A stretch of DNA of 64,000 nucleotides, from the NCBI GenBank assembly GCA_032717465.1, contig CM064666.1:2658501-2722500 (forward strand). The letters run 5' to 3'. The notes under the pieces were generated by a model that saw only the letters and a program-made list of their open reading frames with translations, made no database searches and was not told the DNA's origin. The translations under genes and the position numbers were made by a program. This document shows, piece after piece, positions 63,160-64,000 of the stretch. Origin of the DNA: Coenobita brevimanus. Taxonomy: Eukaryota; Arthropoda; Malacostraca; Decapoda; Coenobitidae. Positions within the stretch are counted from its first letter, which is position 1. Each line of letters begins with the position of its first letter.

Positions 63160-64000
63160 AACACGTGTATTATCTTGAATTCACACAGCACTGAATACAA
63201 TGTAGATACAATTAAGGCACGATATACTATTCAGGTACAAAGTCACTATCAAGGCAGGAGGACTGACAGGGCACCTGATGTCTTGTGCTCCTACACATGT
63301 TGGCCTGGTGTGGGAGGGGTCCTGTCAGGTGTGTCTTCCCTCAGAGGGCACGGGACTACCCTCGGGGACTGCGTCATCTGGATTGGGCTGCTGGGCAGCA
63401 TGGAGAGTGGCCCTTCTCTATTTGGGCCTTGGTAGGGAGTTCAGTCCTCAGGGCTGGGACTGAATAGGGAGAGTAGGTGCACATGTCTGCACCCACCCTG
63501 GGGAGGCGATCGTTGTCCTCTGGGGCTGAGGAGGTCACACCCCGGGGTAATGGGAGCGTCTCGGGGAGTCCAGGGTCACAATGGGGCCTTGCCAGACCTC
63601 CAGACAGGGTAGTTCCTCCTGGGGGCGCTCTGTGGGGAGAACAGGAGGGGTGTCCCGCTCGGCCACAGGAGTGGTGGGCCAAGCAAGGGACATCCTCCGG
63701 AGGGGAAGTCATAGGGGGCGAGATATGGGTGGTGTCTGGTCTCTCCCTGGCACGGCTGGTGGCTGTCGCTGTGGTCCCAAGGGCAATAAGGGTAGGGCAG
63801 CTACTGGCCGTCCCTCTCCTGTTGGTGCAGCTAATGGCCATCACCAGGCCTGACTTCCTGACAGGACTGAGGACGAGGTGCGACTAGTGGCCATCACCTG
63901 TCCACAGGTGCAGCTAGTGGCCATCACCGAGGTCCTGCGAGGGAAGGTGTGGCTAGTGGGTGTGGCCTGTCCTCCGGCGTGGCTAGTGGCCATCACCGGG
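63160..64000. repeat. GC-rich region with minisatellite units, running off the edge
   Basis: G+C rises sharply. From ~63818 the phrase ctagtggccatcacc (with variants) recurs five or more times at ~40-75-bp spacing (63826, 63883, 63913, 63983; variant gtgggtgtggcc at ~63957). Upstream, gggcgagatatggg and ggtcacacccc look like single-copy GC-rich DNA. Several overlapping open frames exist in both strands but show no recognisable domain, so none is called. Confidence 0.6.

Noticed and set aside
63374..63887. Overlapping 136- and 156-codon ORFs on opposite strands
   Set aside because: High GC makes stops rare; both frames overlap and extend into a minisatellite, with no recognisable protein.

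Overview
This is an intron-rich, repeat-dense eukaryotic window. Everything that looks like long coding sequence is either a short exon with GT..AG borders or a decayed transposable element. The mix of jockey-, RTE- and CR1-type LINEs, Tc1/mariner, Tigger and piggyBac elements, long CA/TA/GA/AAT microsatellites and degenerate TTAGG-like (ggttaggtta) tracts points to an arthropod. A decapod crustacean (crab or shrimp) is my best guess, but that is inference. There are no bacterial operons, CRISPR arrays or phage genes here, and no authentic tRNA or rRNA gene.

Two genes are recognisable. (1) COQ2 (4-hydroxybenzoate polyprenyltransferase, ubiquinone synthesis) lies on the minus strand. Four consecutive exons run from 26.55 kb down to 3.35 kb (25388-26551, 18413-18560, 13974-14164, 3345-3533). 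They join in compatible phases and reconstruct both Asp-rich motifs; the 3' exon(s) lie beyond the left edge. The first coding exon carries a long N-terminal extension with about nine HPxQPPx heptads. (2) An SLC5-family sodium/solute symporter lies on the plus strand, with two adjacent exons near 40.55-40.71 and 41.76-41.99 kb; the remaining exons were not found. Between them, at 35.67-35.97 kb, are two exon-like pieces of a RAD6/UBE2A-type ubiquitin-conjugating enzyme, with intron-like borders but a broken acceptor and a missing residue; this is probably an unprocessed duplicated pseudogene.

Layout. 0-5 kb: two piggyBac-type MITEs with TTAA duplications, a third MITE, and the last visible COQ2 exon. 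5-10 kb: a degenerate minus-strand LINE interrupted by a short retroposon with a perfect 11-bp target duplication. 10-28 kb (COQ2 introns): many 5'-truncated RTE copies, TA-flanked pogo/Tigger MITEs (one with ~250-bp inverted repeats around a transposase fragment), a ~370-bp tandem repeat, a Tc1 relic and a tRNA-derived SINE nested in an RTE. 28-40 kb: short composite retroposons, a nearly full-length RTE element (31.8-35.0 kb), a piggyBac transposase relic, a possible LTR and a second long RTE copy. 43-48 kb: a ~2-kb TIR-bounded DNA transposon carrying an orphan arthropod gene family, next to a jockey-type LINE. 48-64 kb: a tRNA-Leu/Ser-like SINE, a CR1-like LINE, GGTGTGGGATT-type minisatellite, jockey 3' fragments, further SINE copies, a DD41D-like mariner fragment and a GC-rich minisatellite running off the right edge.

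The most noteworthy signals are (a) a modular short retroposon family that joins one conserved hairpin core to at least three different 3' tails, one matching the RTE LINE; (b) the ~2-kb CACTG-ended transposon carrying an unclassified gene family; (c) the COQ2 heptad-repeat extension; and (d) the UBE2A-like split pseudogene.
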